This document shows, in pieces, positions 4,610 through 5,111 of a stretch of 5,111 nucleotides of DNA (its first letter is position 1; each line of letters begins with the position of its first letter). The stretch comes from CAYVDH01 sp964450355 (GTDB taxonomy: Bacteria > Bacteroidota > Bacteroidia > NS11-12g > UBA955). The DNA lies in NCBI GenBank assembly GCA_964450355.1, contig CAYVDH010000220.1, forward strand, positions 1 to 5,111, given 5' to 3'. The position numbers and the translations under genes were made by a program. Below the pieces are notes generated by a model. It ran no database searches, was not told the DNA's origin, and was given only the letters and a program-made list of their open reading frames with translations.

Positions 4610-5111
4610 ATGAGTCTTACTGATATATCAAAACTGGGTAATGAATTAAAAGATTATTTTCTACAAAATAAAAACTGGAGTGAATTAACTTTTAATGATA
4701 TAGACAAAGCTAATATAGGAAAACTATCTAATGTTGAGGTGGTTGAATCTCATTCTATAAAATTTCATACCGATAATAATATTGTTTTCATACCAAGTCA
4801 ATATATCTCTTTTGCATTAAAAGTAAAGCCTTTTGCAATAGAATTAAAAAAATATACAGATGCTTTTGAAGATTTAAAAAATATTAATGATAAAAACATT
4901 CTAGGAGGTTTTATTAATGATAGTGTCGATTTATCCAACAAAGGGAATTTCGAAGAACGTGATTTAGAATTATTTAAAAAAATGTTCTCGTCTGAAACAT
5001 CTTTAAATTTTGGAGCTAAAGCAATTATAAATGGTTCTACAAATGATTATAGGATTAGATCAACATCTGATTTTTTTGGTTCAGTAATATTAAAAATTAT
5101 TAATAAATACA
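4610..5111 (+). CDS. Unrecognised protein, probable cognate restriction endonuclease, N-terminal 167 codons
   Basis: The frame opens with ATG 10 bases after the methyltransferase stop and stays open to the right edge, so the 3' part is missing. It begins MSLTDISKLGNELKDYFLQN and ends ...SVILKIINKY. I do not recognise the family. The 167 visible residues are hydrophilic, rich in Asn, Lys, Asp and Phe, without a signal peptide, membrane segment or obvious PD-(D/E)xK, HNH or GIY-YIG motif; a nuclease core, if present, may lie in the missing part. Position supports a restriction endonuclease: it follows controller and methyltransferase genes in one apparent operon and shares their AT-rich composition. 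No promoter-like sequence is evident in the short gap, so it is probably cotranscribed. Alternatives are a DNA-repair partner such as a Vsr-type nuclease (nothing in the N-terminus suggests it) or an unrelated defence protein. The coding call is firm; the function is inferred from context only. Confidence 0.6.
   Translation, partial: MSLTDISKLGNELKDYFLQNKNWSELTFNDIDKANIGKLSNVEVVESHSIKFHTDNNIVFIPSQYISFALKVKPFAIELKKYTDAFEDLKNINDKNILGGFINDSVDLSNKGNFEERDLELFKKMFSSETSLNFGAKAIINGSTNDYRIRSTSDFFGSVILKIINKY

Overview
The window looks like a piece of a Bacteroidota chromosome, most likely Flavobacteriia. This rests on the sequence of the isoleucyl-tRNA synthetase, a RecO without cysteine zinc motifs, start sites without good Shine-Dalgarno sequences, and upstream boxes resembling the Bacteroidota TAnnTTTG promoter element. 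The genus is inference; no database was consulted.

Layout. Positions 1-1663 (minus strand) hold the N-terminal 554 codons of ileS, whose 3' end runs off the left edge. Positions 1664-2154 form a 491-base gene-free spacer packed with short repeats: a nine-unit 8-bp tandem array, a three-unit 9-bp array, a two-hairpin palindromic element, a small hairpin, and a second 8-bp tandem array whose last unit overlaps the recO stop codon. Positions 2155-2868 (minus strand) encode RecO, a DNA recombination and repair mediator. Positions 2869-3112 are a divergent regulatory region carrying a good recO promoter, three 11-bp direct repeats and a 15-bp-phased repeat directly before the next gene. From 3113 to the right edge, on the plus strand, lies a more AT-rich operon: a 73-residue controller-type HTH regulator, a 422-residue C5-cytosine DNA methyltransferase, and the first 167 codons of a third gene that I do not recognise.

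How the genes fit together. ileS and recO are housekeeping genes transcribed leftward. The rightward operon has the make-up of a controlled Type II restriction-modification system. The controller and methyltransferase genes overlap by 4 bases, and the third gene starts 10 bases after the methyltransferase stop, the position expected for the cognate restriction endonuclease. That role is inferred from position and not from any motif. Base composition falls sharply between the two halves: 35 of 60 bases are G or C at 901-960, against 13 of 60 at 3961-4020. This fits a horizontally acquired module placed next to recO.

The points most worth a second look are the inverted HIGH signature (GIHH) in the IleRS active site, the C-M-R gene order with an unrecognised third gene, the phased repeats before the controller gene, and the two independent 8-bp arrays in one spacer.
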